A stretch of DNA of 64,000 nt from Diadema setosum (GCF_964275005.1 NC_092686.1:15381696-15445695); one strand, 5' to 3'; counted from the stretch's first letter, positions 1 to 14,900 are shown. Notes: generated by a model not told the origin, from the sequence alone. Made by a program: numbers and translations.

Positions 1-1533
1 TGGAAAGGCTCAATAAAGTCTTGATGATACAGTTCATTCCCATTCTAACGAGCATGGTTGTAATGAAATGCTTGTTACAATGAATTAGAATTTCCGGTCA
101 AGAGATTATAATTTTCATACATTTATGTACTTTGCTGTTCAGCTATAACAAAATTTTGATACAACAAAAGAACCTGAGGACTTTGTTATAACAGGAGTGC
201 GCTATACGAGATAATTTTATGCTAAAATTGTCATTAATAATTTCCCTTACTCTCTCAGCCCATTTCCACACTGACAAAAAAAAAAAAAAAAAAAAGAGAG
301 ATGAAGGGGGCAGCACAAGTCACACCACATCACACACAAGGTGGAGAGGTGGCACTCGCTGTGCAGTGTATGAAAGTTTCTCTTCCATTGAACGTAGTGT
401 AAAATGTATTACCAGTATGTACACGAGAACCCTGTTACGAGAGTGTAGGACCAGATTTCTGTTGCATAACAAAATCTTGTTACTGTAAAAGCTGTTATTT
501 TCAGCATACGGATATTTTCAGCATACAGATACATGTATTTTCATGAATCATCGGGTTGCAGACATTTTTGTGAGCTGTTTTCGGGAATGGACACTAATGC
601 TATCAAAAGTGCAGTTACCCCAGCGCATGGTGACATTTTTGAATGCTGTTAAATTTGCAGTCCAACAGTGATTCACAAAATTCGCAAAGATTAAACCCTC
701 GCAAAAATAGCAGCTTGTACATACGGTTTTTAGTATACCGGTACATTCGTGTCAACAACTCAATATCTTGCAAAGAAGCAAGTGAAAAATGTAAAAGTGT
801 AGAATCTGTAAACTGAAGGTGAAAACATGAAACTACAATTGCAGCATTCACAGCAAATATTCAGTTTATTCAGAGGTCTGCAACTGTTAGAAAGATGCAT
901 GCACAGTATTTGGGGGTGGGGAAAATGTTCTGCTCATTTTCAGTGACGAGCTTTCCGCCAACCTTACAGGAGGGGAAGTGTCTCCTAGTCAACCAAAGAA
1001 ATGGTCGCATCTTCTCCAACAACCATGTACAGAAGTGGGTAGATAGTACACTGTGCACTACATGCTACAGTGGATGCGAAACCGACATACACTGCACAGT
1101 GTTGCCTCTCAGCTTCAAGTGTGACGAGGTGCAACATGCACCATGTATGTGTGCGTGTAGCATATTTATAAAATGTGTGCATGGCTGTGAATCCTTGAAG
1201 TATGTACACTGTATCAGGAGTACGAGGATTGTCACCCCTCCCCCCAATGTTAAAAAAATTTGTACCAGGAAAATCTCGTACTTGTGTTCGTTCTGGCCAT
1301 GAGACAGTGTGTGCATTGCTGTGTAAGAATATTGAATATGTACAATATGCATATTGTAAGAATATATAAGGTATTGTTATAGCCCATGATAATAATGCCT
1401 CGCGTCAAAAACAAATGATTTCAGATCATTTTGTACAGTAGAAACTAATGTTGGTCATCACCACATTCAAACAATCCTCACCCTTACTGAAAAATGTACC
1501 AAAGCAGTGAAATGAGTAACAAAGTAAAATATT
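1..1533. other. no gene seen; short low-complexity tracts
   Basis: No exon with a recognisable protein match on either strand. It contains a poly(A) run at 276-294 and AT-rich unique-looking sequence; the open frames present are short and overlap on both strands without codon character. Confidence 0.6.
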
Positions 1534-3072
1534 TTAAAGGGAAAGTATAGTATTTGATGAAGTTAGAATTCAGCTTTTAACTTTTTGTAAGATACCTGGA
1601 AACCACTTTATTGTCCCCGCCGAACGAGTTCGAGCAGGGGACTATGAAACGGGCTCCGTACGTGTGTGTGTCCGTGTGTCCGTCCGTGTGTCCGTCCGTG
1701 CGTCCGTGTGTCCGTGCGTCCGTGTGTGATCAAAATGTTCAAAATGCTACTCCTTCGCCATTTCTAACCCGATTTTGATTCTGTTTGCTTTATATGATAG
1801 CACTACATAGGAGCTTTGAAACTTCTATACAGAATTTCAGTTGTGACCTTTGACCTTGACCTTTGACCTATATTGTACATTTTGCTTCAAAATGCTACTC
1901 CTTCGCCATTTGTAACCCGATTTCGATTCCGTTTGCTTTATATGATGGCACTAGGTGAGGGCTTCAAAACTTCTACACAGAATTTTGACCTTTGACTTCT
2001 TTGACCTTTGACCTTGATTTTTGACCTATATTGTACTTTTTTGCTACAAAATGCTACTCCTTCGCCATTTGTAACCCGATTTCAATTCCGTTTGCTTCAT
2101 GTGATGGCACTAGGTGAGGGCTTCAAAACTTCTACACGGAATTTTGACCTTTGACTTCTTTGACCTTTGACCTTGATTTTTTACCTATATTGTACTTTTT
2201 TGCTACCAAATGCTACTCCTTCGCCATTTGTAACCCGATTTCGATTCCGTTTGCTTTAAGTGATGGCACTAGGTGAGGGCTTCAAAACTTCTACACAGAA
2301 TTTTGACCTTTGACTTCTTTGACCTTTGACCTTGATTTTTGACCTGTATTGTACATTTTGCTACCAAATGCTACTCCTTCGCCATTTCTAACCCGATTTC
2401 GATTCCGTTTGCTTTATGTGATGGCACTAGGTGAGGGCTTCAAAACTTCTACACAGAATTTTGACCTTTGACTTCTTTGACCTTTGACCTTGATTTTTTT
2501 TTACCTATATTGTACATTGGCTACAAAATGCTACTCCTTCGTCATTTCTAACCCGATTTCGATTCCGTTTGCTTTATGTGATGGCACTAGGTGAGGGCTT
2601 CAAAACTTCTACATAGAATTTTGACCCTTGACTTCTTTCACCTTTGACCTTGATCTTTTTACCTATATTGTACATTTTGCTACTAAATGCTACTTCCGGC
2701 GGGGACATATTTTACGCACCGCGTAATTTCTACTTTTCCTTGTGAAATGTTAAAATGCATACGATTCTAAGAGGAATTCAAAGTTTATTTGATGAAATTT
2801 GGTTTTGACATGGCTGATATCCAAAAACGGAGTAAAACAAAGTCATCCTAGTAAAAGGTGGGTCCCACCTTTTAGTAGGATCGCTTTGTTTTGGATACAT
2901 TGTATCTCGGCCGTTTCAAAACTAATTTTCATCAAATGAACTTTGAATTCCTTTTACAATTATATGCTCTGTCATACTACATAACAGTTTTCTCATCTCA
3001 AAAAGATCTTCATTAAAAAAAATGTTGAAAACCTCAAGCCCCATCTGAACCAAAACTGTACCATCCCTTTAA
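1534..3072. mobile_element. foldback MITE, copy 1, split by an inserted array element
   Basis: The outer parts (1534-1611 and 2708-3072) match two other copies in this window (55381-55825 and 62595-62989). All begin TTAAAGG and end CCCTTTAA. The right part is a long near-palindrome centred near 2864 on GGTGGGTCCCACC, with arms carrying AATTCAAAGTTTATTTGATG and its complement. The left 78 bp align with the left ends of the other copies, and homology resumes after 2707, so the 1612-2707 element sits inside this one. No coding capacity; non-autonomous DNA element of unknown superfamily. Confidence 0.75.
1612..2707. repeat. TIR-bounded tandem array, ~159-bp unit
   Basis: The ends are inverted repeats TGTCCCCGCCG / CGGCGGGGACA. 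A (TCCGTGTG)n-like stretch at 1660-1725 is followed by about six units that start at TGCTACTCCTTCG (1745, 1893, 2052, 2211, 2369, 2529, with a stub at 2688), spaced 148-160 bp. Each unit contains the dispersed motif GACCTTTGACCTTG. It looks like a transposable unit with an internal satellite-like array. Confidence 0.85.
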
Positions 3073-3271
3073 GCAGAATTGATATACAACTGATTATATG
3101 ACAGTCAAATATTTGTGAGTTACGACTGTCTTGTGTTGTCTCGAGGTCATCATACATGATAACCTAGGGGAAATAATAACTGCCATTTACGCTTTAGACT
3201 TTGGTAATGGAATATCTTACATTATTCTTTTTTCCACATATGAAAACCATACTAACTTGTATATACACGTG

Positions 3272-3512
3272 TACTGTATACGCCATATATTTCGCGAGAC
3301 ATTTTAGCGAATCGGGACTTCCAAACAATTTCGCGAGTGATTAAATTCGCGATCGTGGAGTCCTATACTGAGCGGAGAAATGTATACGCGTACGTCACAT
3401 TCATATTGGCGCTAGAGTCAATATTTTCCTTTGTTTTTAATTTCGCGAATAGCAGCCGACTCGCAAAATTCGTGAAAATAAAAACCTTGCGAAATCTTCG
3501 GCGTATAAAGTA
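3272..3512. mobile_element. small MITE with GTATACGCC/GGCGTATA ends
   Basis: The ends TACTGTATACGCC and GGCGTATAAAGTA are imperfect inverted repeats. The inside is rich in TTCGCGA/TTTCGCGAA motifs. A degenerate relative occurs near 5080-5205 (GTATACGGCGTATAC), and loose TTCGCGAA-rich matches occur near 26960-27010. No ORF. Confidence 0.6.
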
Positions 3513-4353
3513 GCACACAAACTGCCTCAACTCGTGAATACATGTACTGTATGCAGGAAAATAATCTAATCTTTCAAGTTAAGTCGTGAAAACCTAGGGA
3601 ATTGTGAAATTTGGAAGGGCAGCCATGTTCCATGTCTTGTTCACAATGACAGTGATTGTAACTCTGATATTAATGTCATTTGATATGACTTGCTCAGTCT
3701 TCACAGATCACTTGCTTTGGTTTTAGCACTCTAATTCCAAATCCTCCAAGGGATTTACTACATGTACATTGTATTTCAAAAATCTTTGTCCGGTACAGAG
3801 GTATGGAACCACAATATGCAGCAGATACTGTACTTGTAAAGGTAGGCCCTACATTTACGTAGTTATGTGGAATAACTTCACATTTACCTTAAAGGAAATC
3901 TTAAAAGGCTTTTGCCTTTCTGTTTTAAACAGCATATCTAAATCAGCTCATGTACATGTTTGGCAAAATTGACAAAAACAAATTTACTTTGCATTTCATG
4001 TTTTATTCATTTCATGTCATTGTGTAGCATTACATCATATAATTGATGTGTGACATAATATTCTTTACAAGATGCAAATAGATGTGGTCATAGCAACACA
4101 GCTGATCTGCGGAAGAAAACACATGCACAATGAATTGATTCATGGAAAACAAAAAAGCAAATATATATATATATATGTAAACATATTTTATAACAAAAAA
4201 AAAACAACAACCTAGAAATGTTGCTGTGGGGACTGGGTTGCCTCCGCCATATTGCATTATTTTCGTAAATGGTCTTCAGTGCATCTTGCCAAAGCATTTC
4301 TAGGGTATGGAGAAAGTGTAATTTCAGCATAGAATAGCATAACAGAAGTATGA

Positions 4354-4660
4354 TTTTACCCTGACCTCTGACCTTGACCTTTCACCTCATGACTTTAACT
4401 ACAAAGAGATCAATGTCAGGCAATACATGTATATGCACCGAGTTTCATGAAGATACCAGCGTCATTTCCAAGATAGGGAGGAAAAAGGTGACATTTTAGC
4501 ATGTTCACTTGACCTTTGACCTTGCACATGTCGAGTTTTATTTGGATACCTCAAATGGTTCTTAAGTTAATTTGTCCACAAAATTAAATACGGATGAACA
4601 AACGTATGGATGGACAACTCAAGAACATAATTTGCCTGTGGAGCCACTTGGTGGTAGAGG
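4354..4660. repeat. dispersed repeat with GACCTTTGACCTTG motifs
   Basis: It contains the CTGACCTTGACC/GACCTTTGACCTTG motif twice, with a 'gatggacaactcaag' and 'gccacttggtgg' tail of the kind seen in the longer arrays at 1612-2707 and 20316-22404. It is probably a single decayed unit of such a repeat family. Confidence 0.5.
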
Positions 4661-5232
4661 CATTCTTTAAAAAAAAAAGAAGGAAGAAATGAAGCAGCCT
4701 TGTGCACGAATAGTCAACCAGAACTCAAAGGGACAAATAGAAACAAGTCTGACATTACTCATGGACAATTACAATTCCCAGGCAGACGTCTGAATCAACC
4801 ATGCACACTGGAAGTATAATGACAGAATCCACTTTCCGTGTTGGTGAACACAGGATTGATGGTGCTCTCTTGAATAACTAACAGGTAGACACTTCATCTT
4901 CCATGAACTGGTTAACTGATTTCTAGGCCCTCTGAATACGCTTGAAGTTTTGCGAATTGGGACTTAGGGATAATAATTTCATGATCGAAAACCACACTGA
5001 GGGAATAGAAAGATGTACATGTATCATGGCTTTCTATGAAAAAAAAAAAAATAATTGTGGTATCCTACCTTGGATACCATATATGATGCATTTCTGTTGG
5101 GTGGCAATATTTTTGGGAGTTGCTAATTTCACAAATATCAGGGGACTTGCAAAATTCATGAAAATAAAAAATTGTATACGGCGTATACTATGTACACTGT
5201 TCATGATGAACCAAAAGTCGTACCCAGATTTG

Positions 5233-5325
5233 TTAACCCGTTGAGGATGGATTGATTTTGCTACAACACGCATTTCCCACAGACACCTGCCCGAGTATAC
5301 TCTGGACTCGTCCTCAATGGGTTAA
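5233..5325. mobile_element. 93-bp palindromic MITE
   Basis: Ends TTAACCCGTTGAGGA / TCCTCAATGGGTTAA are inverted repeats; the interior carries CCCGAGTATACTC. A related copy is at 59186-59273 and a partial one at about 31609-31675. Confidence 0.7.
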
Positions 5326-6326
5326 GACGTTGATACAGCATTTCTGCTCAAATACCAATATGCTACTATAAATACTTCTCCATCAATAACAACAATAACT
5401 GGGTTTGTCGAACATGTACATTACAACATGACAAACACATAAGAACATATTGTGTCAATGTAAACAATCTGTCAACCATCTGTGGGGAAGACGACAACCA
5501 AATTTTCTTAATTTCATGTCAAATTAGATGAAATTTTCATGTGTGTGTTATTCTGTCTTATTTTACTTCACTCATCAGAGTAAAGTAGAACATGGTGTAG
5601 AATTGCACATTAAAGAATACAATGGACATTCATATCATGGTACAACTCTGGTCAGAAGACCTCCTTACAGATGAACACACGAGACAATAAAATAGTTTCT
5701 CTTGTAGAAAAAGATTTAGTTTCTGCACTTCAAACTAGGCCCTCTTTCATAGGTTCATTGTTTTATAAATAATAAATTGCTTCATAAATAATAAATGACC
5801 CACTATGGTTTTGTTTTTATAAACCTGAAGTATAACATGTCACCCTGATAAAAATTGTGTCAAATAGTGGCCAAATGGGGGTTCTGAAGCAAACTAATCC
5901 AGATGAGAAAATTCAATCTTCCATGTGCAATCTTAAACAACTTTACTGACACGAGTGGTAGCTCATGTGGAAAAAAGAAATGTAGAGAACATGACACAGC
6001 CCACGTTGTGTGTCAAAATTCTGTACCTTGTCAGTTACAACAGATATTCACCTTCCTTTCTGATAATGTTCATCAAAATAAGCATGACCAATGTTGAAAG
6101 ATTTGCAATGAACAAAGGCTTCAAGGAAATCATCTACTCTCTTGCCCAAATAATGGCCCGTGCTGCGTGGATCTTTAGATCAAACTGTGTCAGCAAAGTT
6201 CATGCTTGTTTTCGTAGAGGATACAGCTAGAGATTTGGAGACAAGTCGGACTGGTTAAGGAGTCAGTCTGGTGACATTCTTTTCTTCACATGTTCATGTG
6301 TTACGTCTTCCATTGTTGCCTCAAGC

Positions 6327-8662
6327 TCAGAATTCCCTGGTAAGTGGATGTACTGCTTTGTAGCCATGATTCTCAAAGACCTCATCGGCAATCCTCAACA
6401 CTGATGCGTCATTGTTGTAGTCTGGTGCTATCGAGAGAGAAAGAAGAAAGCAAAAAGATCTGATCATATGTCCACTCTACGACTTTAATGACAGACTTTT
6501 TTGTTGACTTTTGCACTTTTCAGAGTGACAATTTGCTCATGTTTATGTGATGTCGGCGATGGAAAAGAAAAGGTAGGTACATCATTTGAAAACACAAAAC
6601 ACAACAAAACACAACAAGTAGGAACATCCTGTCATGAGGTATGGGACAGGAAAAAAAGAATTCCTCAGTATGACTGCCATTAGCATATGAACAACCCCAA
6701 AATTCTTTGAATCATATTACAGGACTCTCGCATTCCACTTTGTTAACCTGTTGCGAGTATGCAAATGCAACTGCACTGTTCTCAATAAGGCATACATACA
6801 AACACAGTAAAAATGCAGAGAATGATCATTTGGCTGACTAGTGACAGATGGCCCTTCTTGTCGAAAAAATGATACCTACCGAGTCGGATCTCAGTCATGG
6901 CCTGCCTGACTCGATCGTGGGCCTCGTTGACGAAAGTGGTCGCAATGAGGACTTCGTGGTCACAGTTCCGGAGTCCGATGGTCTTGGAGCGAGACGCCCG
7001 CGAGAGGACAGCGGTCATGGCATAGAGGTCAATCAGGATGTTGGCCACTCGCTTCAGGACCAGCTGTTCCTTGATGACATCCTGGTTGTCAGGGAAATGG
7101 AAAGAAATGACCAGATTTGACATGGTGAGATAAACATGGAACAGTTCCCTTGCTAGTCATATTTGTTGAATGTTAAACGGCAGAAAAAACAAATTATTTT
7201 ACATCCGAAGAGCCACAGGAATATATACATGTTTGATACCAACAGCAGTGGTCCTCTTTGTAAATGTTTGGGGGTTGTGCCATTTGTACAGTCATAGTAA
7301 GCTAGAATGACAGTTTATTTGGCAAGCATGTACAGAGGCCTCGATGCCCATGTGGAAATGTACTGACATATTTGATATACATTGTATTGTCCTGCTGCAT
7401 ATCATTGAAAAAAGTCTTACCAAGACTGAGGAAGCTACAAAATGCCCCAAGTTTTACAGAAAGATGAAATGAAATGACACCAATAGAATACTTTTGTGCT
7501 TTTTATTGCTAAAAGCACAGGCAGTCTGATTTTTTTTAATTTTTTTTATTATTTCACACTTGCTATTTTGCCATCACATGCCACCTTCATATAATTTTAC
7601 AGAATTCTTCAAACATTGAGCTGGTAGTAGAAACAGATATATTCTCAATTGAATGTGGACTTTGTGTCCAAGTCCTTGAAGACTGGTTATGTGCTCACAC
7701 CAAGGACCACTCCAGTTCCCTAATATGTGGATACCAGTTCAAATGCCAATTGAAGGTACTTTGATGGTCTGTTACACTTTTACTATGTAACCAAGGGACA
7801 TTCATGACCAAAGTGTGGGTGTATCTTGTTTGTGTCTATTCATGGAATGGTCTGTGTTGTTGTGGCATTAAATACCTGAATGTAAACACCCCGCTCTAAC
7901 AAACACACAACAGACATACATGTATACATAATCACAAATACACGCAAGACAAATACATTAACACTACACAAACACACCACTTACAACACAAAACACACAG
8001 ATATATTCACACACTACACATACACAAACCACACACACACAATGCTCGGAATATAAATGTGATGACCAATTTGACCTGGCAGAAAATCCACCATTACTGC
8101 GGAGTCCCATGTGTGCACATGTATGCTTAATGCATGATACAAGGTATATATTGTGGTGGGTTGGAGTCTGTCGCAATATGTATGATATATTCTCACAAGC
8201 GTATGCACGTGAAACACCGCAGTGTTAAAGGTCGGATTGGTCTATTACACCACACTCTTGACTAACCTTCTTATACTTGCTGAGGATACCCTCAATGACA
8301 GTCTGGAATGCTGAGATGCACTCGGCAAGCTTCTTGCCACTGGCCTGCAGGAGAGATACACGACGCTTCAGTCATAAGACATCCTGTATTTTGTAATTTG
8401 TCATTGTGTGTTTTGATTTGTCTTTGTCTTGTCCTGCTCTTACGTCTTGAACACACTAGATGACTGAAATTGAATGAATAATTTTAGGTCGGCCCAAAAT
8501 GAGGGACGTCTCCTTTCTGGCTGCTGCCTACCATAGCATACCTGTAAACCTATGTACAAATGTACGTATAATTGTCATTCTATTTTGCCAATTTTTTTTT
8601 TTTTTTTCACTGTTTAACCGATATGTTTGTATCAAATTGTATTTCAATGTGGATGTATGAGG

Positions 8663-8704
<42 letters not shown>

Positions 8705-11700
8705 ATGTTCCTTGCTTTAATGAAATAGAAAAACTTGAAACTTGAAATAGATAAGTGAATGGGCAATACAAGCTTGTTGGTATCAAAGAGTAAAACCATT
8801 CATACACCCTTTCAGGTTTTTTACAAGTCTCAGACACGGATTTGCTTGGTAAATGCGCCGACTTCAATCTAGTACAGAGATTTGCAACGGGCAACAAAAC
8901 TTTTCTCCAGATGAGTGACAAGCAGCAAATTGCTATTTGAAGATGTACAGGTTCTTATAAATGGCATGGAGCATAAATGCAAAGTCCAGAAACACATTAG
9001 GTCAACAATGTCCAATAAATGTGTCATTGTTATTTGTATTCCCCTAGCACTACTGAATTCTTCACACATGGGTGATGATATTGCAAGAACTGAAGAAAAG
9101 GGATGTTCACTTTGCTAAACTCTTGGTAGGTCAAGATGAACATACTTTGTACTTTCAATGAAAAGAATGAAATCTGGGCCCCATTTCATAAAAGATGTTT
9201 ATAGGATAGCAACTCTTGCTGGAATGACAACTTCCCATAGCAACAGCCAATCGGGAAGCTGGATTCTTGTCATTACCATGACAACTGCCATTCCAACAAG
9301 AGTTGCAATCAAATCAACTTTACAGGAAATGGGGCCTCAGTGCCGGCTAAGAAGTAAAGGAGCACACACAATGGAAAAAAAAAAAAAATATATATATATA
9401 TATATGCTTACCACAGGTCTGTTAGCCTGCAGATATGTATATCTGCTTGAATTACATTCATCTCTCCTCTCTATAACTGGAAGGCAAACTCCAATCCATG
9501 TTCTACAATCATTTATCCTTTTTGACTGACCTGCATGGATGGATGCACCCCTCCATCCTCGTGCTGGAGCTTCACTGAGCTCCCCTTCAGCCCAATCCTA
9601 GACAGCATCCTACCCGTCAGGGTCTTCATGGCGAACCCTGGGTTGGACACTGGGTTCTGCAGTTTCCTGCATGCCATTGGGAGTAAGCGGAACGAATGGC
9701 AGTTACCCTCCACATTCATGCGAAATACAATGGTGATATGCGCAATATTGGCAACTTGAGGGTTTTCATCTCGTCATTCTTACACATTGTTTTCTTCAAT
9801 CAAGAATGTAACAGTTGTAGAGCGTTAACTGATAAGAAACCAAAAGCTGTAATGTTTTGTCTTTGTTTGTTTGTTTATTTGTTTAGACAAGTGAGGATTT
9901 AATAACATATTTGTTCTCATTTCACATACATGTAGTAGTTAATTTGCAGTTACATGTAGATGATGTAATCTGGATTAACAAACATGAAAAACCCACAGAG
10001 CAGAATAATATGATTATGCTCTACTGTTCTCGTTGGTAACAGTGCATTGATGAAATGCATTGCAAGCTTACTTTATCAGTACGGATATATAATGTAATCT
10101 CTGAGAGGAACTCACTTCACCATGGCACCCAGTTCTTTGCCTGCATGCTGGAGACACGTCAGAGCCACATAGAGCCGCAGGATTTCATTGGTTCCTTCGA
10201 AAATGAGGAGGATGCGGCAGTCCCGCAGGTAGCGCTCATACGGGTAGTCCTTCATGTAACCCAGACCACCCAGGATTTGAAGCGCTTCACTCACACACAC
10301 CCATCCTCCTTCTGAGCTGAAGATCTACAACACAGCATCCAATCAAATCATATGAGAATACTGATAAACAACATTTTATATACCACATATTCAATATGAT
10401 ATTCATCAATGCACTTTACACAGTAAAATTGTCTCAATGATGCGCTCAAAAAAAAAAAAGGATTTTTTTTTTTTTTTTTTAATTCTTTAGCTTAACACAT
10501 AGCATCTGGAGCACTGTAATATCCATGGCAGTGCACAATTTATAAGTCAAACAGTGGGGAGAGTGTAACATTTGTAAATCAAGGAAGATAGTCAATAAAG
10601 AGAAGCAAGCATGCATGTGGAACTAGCTGCTACAGGTGTGGTTCTTGTGAAAAAGAAAAGAATAAGATCAAACAAAAGAGATGTTGTTGATACAAACTCC
10701 ATGTTCTTTGTGTCCTGTTTAGAATCACAATATCCTTGTCAAAAAAAAAAAAAAAAAAGTTTTGTGGCCAAGAAATGAAAGGATAAAACAAAAAACTCCT
10801 ATAATCCCCATATATACATTTCCTTTGCAATTACCAGCATATCAAAGGTTCTTTAGATTGTGGCTCTTTTGAGCACTCTTAAATGAGTTTCCACAATATG
10901 CAAAGATAAAACTTCCCTTCCCAAAGACCCATGGTAATGCCTCAATAATTATGCTAATTTCATGCATGGAAAAACGTTTTGTTGTAAATATTTAACATGA
11001 CAAATTTTTGACAGAGTATTAGTAAAACCAAGGTGTAAATGTCCCACCAACAAAACGACTAATTGCTCTTCACTTTTGATAGCAGTTTGCAATCGTCCAA
11101 TGATGTAAACCTCAAGATATATAATCTTTGGGAAATTTGGTGCAGTGATGTAGCAATATATTTGTGCATATTTAAACTGAGCTTCTGGCATACCTTGACC
11201 ATGGCTGCCTCCACCGAGCAGTCCGGCACACCAGGTTTGTCGAGGATACCCGCTGTGAGGTAAGCCATGCTTTCCATGGCGTAGGCCGTCATCGTCATGC
11301 GACCAATCTTTTCCTGTACCATGCCAAAGTCCTTCAGCTTCGTCTCAAACTGCTTGCGTTGGCCGGCGTGATCTGCTGCCATACCTAGTGGAAAAATAAC
11401 ATTTTTCTGTGTGTGTAATTTTCCCAGAAAGCAAGGTGCAGAAATGACTGGCCCTTATTGTTTACAATCTATTTGTATTTCAACAAATGACAAACGTCTG
11501 TAAAATTAGGAGAGCAGTTCATACATTTTTCAATCTAGCAATTACTGTGAGGTATCACAGACAACCCTGTTTTGGGCAAAAGTCATACATATCTTTGCTC
11601 TGAAGTAATTTCTGTTCAATACTTAACACCGATTGCACTATGACTCTTCAACACTTCCTAAACTGCATTTTCTCTAGCTGGGAAATGTTTCACTGTATCA

Positions 11701-11941
11701 CACTTATTTTTGATAATCCTATGCAGTTGGAAATCGGAGGTAGTAAATTCTTTACGATGAAAAGTTGCACGTTGCATGTGTAGATGTGTAACTTACCACT
11801 CTCAGCATAACCATAGCAAAGGGCATTCAACATTGTATGCAAAATGTTTATCAACAGTCATGGCAGAAGTTGATATATATGTTAACAACAACAACAGCAG
11901 TGACTACCATGACGATGACGACGACGACGACGACGACGACG

Positions 11942-11972
<31 letters not shown>

Positions 11973-14900
11973 AAACAAAAGGAATGGTCAGAATTGGGAA
12001 CATGGGGTTTGTTGGTCTGATTAGTCATTGTTACCTATCAGTTTCTTCAGCATGCCGGCCCCAGAGCTGCCCATGCTGAATCGTCCACTGTTGAGAATGT
12101 TCATGGCTACCTTGAAGCCACCGCCCACTTCACCGATGATGTTTTCTACGGGGACTGGAGTGTCCTCAAAGTGCACCTCACATGCTGAAAACACAACCAG
12201 GAAATCAAATTATCAGAGCAGGAAGAGCATGAATCTAAAACACAAATCATGCACAGGTAGGTCGAGACTTTGCCAACGGACTGCTATGCTAACATGCCAA
12301 TATGCAAATAATGTCATTAGCTGAAATCATACAGCAAAGTTACTGGTACCTCCCCGATGACCACTCACTGCTGATGCTGCTACAATTTATAACTTATTCT
12401 ATGAGTACTACTACCTCTGTACTACTATCACAACATTAAATATTACTTCTTCTACACATACTTCTCCTCCCTCTTCTACAACAACAACAACTACTATTAA
12501 ATCTTCTACCAATAATAATGATACCCCTAAGACTACCATTACTGCTACCACTATTATTACTTATTAATACCACTACTATTGCATCATCTACTACTGCTGC
12601 TACTACTACAATTGTGTACCACTACTACTACTATTACAACTACAACTTCTACCACTACATGTACCTATGACTACAAACACTGCTGCCCCAGCTTTTTACA
12701 ATCAACACTACTACTGTTTATTACTGCAATGACATCTGCTAAAACTACTATTTGTACAACCACCACTTAGACACCATCAAGCAGTACTCACTGTTGGACC
12801 CCCTGATTCCAAGTTTGTCTTCTGGTTTGCCGCTGCTGACTCCTCCGTAGTTCCTCTCAACGAAAAATGCTGTGATCTTATCTTGCACATTACCCTAAAG
12901 CAAAAGAACATAACATGGGAGATCTCAGTTTGGCAGAAGATAAATTCAGACTTCAAGCTAACACATCAAAATGTTCAAACACATATTCAAACTAACATGT
13001 ATATGCAACATTTAAATACTAAAGTAATCATTCAAGATAATGGTAATGATCCAGGAGACAAAGGGGCTGAGATCTAGATGCTTTGTCCATTTTTCACAGT
13101 AACAAATCATAATTTTGGGGATGACAAATGTCTTCTTTATGGCTGAGGGATAAAAGTTGAGACAACAATTTGAGACGTAGCAGATATCAAGCCATCTAGT
13201 CTTGGGAAATACTGCTGCAGATGTCATCATATGATCATTAAATTGGCACTGCTGAAAATCACTGCATGTCCCACACTGGTGAAAGATTGGATAGAACTGG
13301 TCAAATTCATTGACTCTGCACAAAATTAGTAATTTACTCAGGCACTTTTCCATTCTAAAATGTATTGCCAATCTAAAAATTAGTTATAAATTCAGCAATT
13401 AAATGTTTGAAAATTGTGCACTTGCAACAAACAATAGTATATGAACACAGAGCTCAAATGAGAGATAATTTTCTACTTCATGAAATGGTAACAAGAAATA
13501 CTGACAAATCATAACGAAAGAATACAGCACAAAACAATGGAAATGCAGGTTGCGGGGGCTTGATGGGTGAAAAGATGCGTAATACCAAACAAATCAAGTT
13601 AGAGATACATGAAAGCTGAAAATGCATACTTTATTGATGTAAAGGGTTGCCTAGCTATAATCTGTATGGTCTATTCATGCAAAGGTTTTACTACATTTTG
13701 TAAACACAATATACATAGAAGTTATATATGAATGATTTAATCAGGCAAAGGGTTGCTACATACCTGTTCATCAACCACATCTGTTCTGGCAAAGACAGTG
13801 AAGACATCTGCAATACCCCCATTGGATATCCAGATCTAGAATCATTCAAACAAACACAGTCATAAAAAATGTGAATAAATGAACATCTCTCTGAAGGAAG
13901 CTGAGACAAGAATCAGTCTAAAACTCTACCGTTAGATTGCACCACTGCTGAATCAATGTCCAAGTACAAAGTGTCTTGCTTTCGTTGAATATTTGTTGAA
14001 TTGCTTACCGGGTATATTTCTATCTCCTCCTTGTTCTTCAACTTTCATATGTACAACTATGCAATGTATGTTATTGTCTTTGAATACATGTCCCTCTGTG
14101 CCTCAGAATAGACCACTAGATCGACGGCACATTACAAATGCTGTGCTTATTATTATTTATTAAAGTGTCTATGTTAATGCCAGACATAATTGCATGATAT
14201 GATGTGAATGCATTACAGAGCCCTTCTCCGAATCCTTGTAATTGAAATATACTTGTTACTCATAAATTCTCATTCAGATGCAAGCGTTTTCCTCTAAAGT
14301 GATGCTGGTATACCCAGGCAATTAATTCAGTTATGACAGTAAATCGCATGGTGGTAACAAGTTCATCTCTTATTCTCTATGATGCACTTGATACTGACTT
14401 CACTGATGGTTTGTTTACTATCAACACATTATGTACACAAAAATAACAAAGCGACCAAGATATTGCATTGCTTGACATTTCATCAAGTGCCTGTTTTACT
14501 CAAACCCATTTCACGAATATGAAACTTCTCATTTCAAAGACACACAAATAATCACTTACAGAAAGGAAAATGCAAATTTGATTTCAAAATGGTCCAAAAA
14601 AGATTTACACTCAAGAGATATATATGTACTATATCAACCACGCGCTGTAAGGTCACTGATACGGGCAACAAGTACGACACTTACTGGTCTCCCTGGATTG
14701 GAAGAATCATGGTGAATATGATCTTTGTATAATACACACATAGCAGGTACATTACAAACAGGAAATAGGGGTGAAGAATATCACCTTGCTGCCATTCAGG
14801 AGATAATGCTTTCCATCAGGGCTGAGCGTCGCCTTGGTGCGAATTGATGCAGCATCACTTCCACTGTCAGGGAGGAATTATTAAAACAGAATCTACATCA

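Larger units (their letters stand above)
3513..6326. other. ACAD9 3' flank, no further gene
   Basis: No exon is recognisable. It holds a dispersed repeat with GACCTTTGACC motifs (about 4354-4660), a short palindromic MITE (5233-5325), simple runs, and presumably the ACAD9 3' UTR toward 6326. I could not fix a poly(A) signal on the minus strand. Confidence 0.5.

Noticed and set aside
895-1302. 135-codon plus-strand frame with many Cys
   Set aside because: It overlaps several equally long minus-strand frames and has no family motif or codon character; likely chance.
6848-7120. 90-codon plus-strand frame over ACAD9 exon 14
   Set aside because: Antisense shadow of a real exon.
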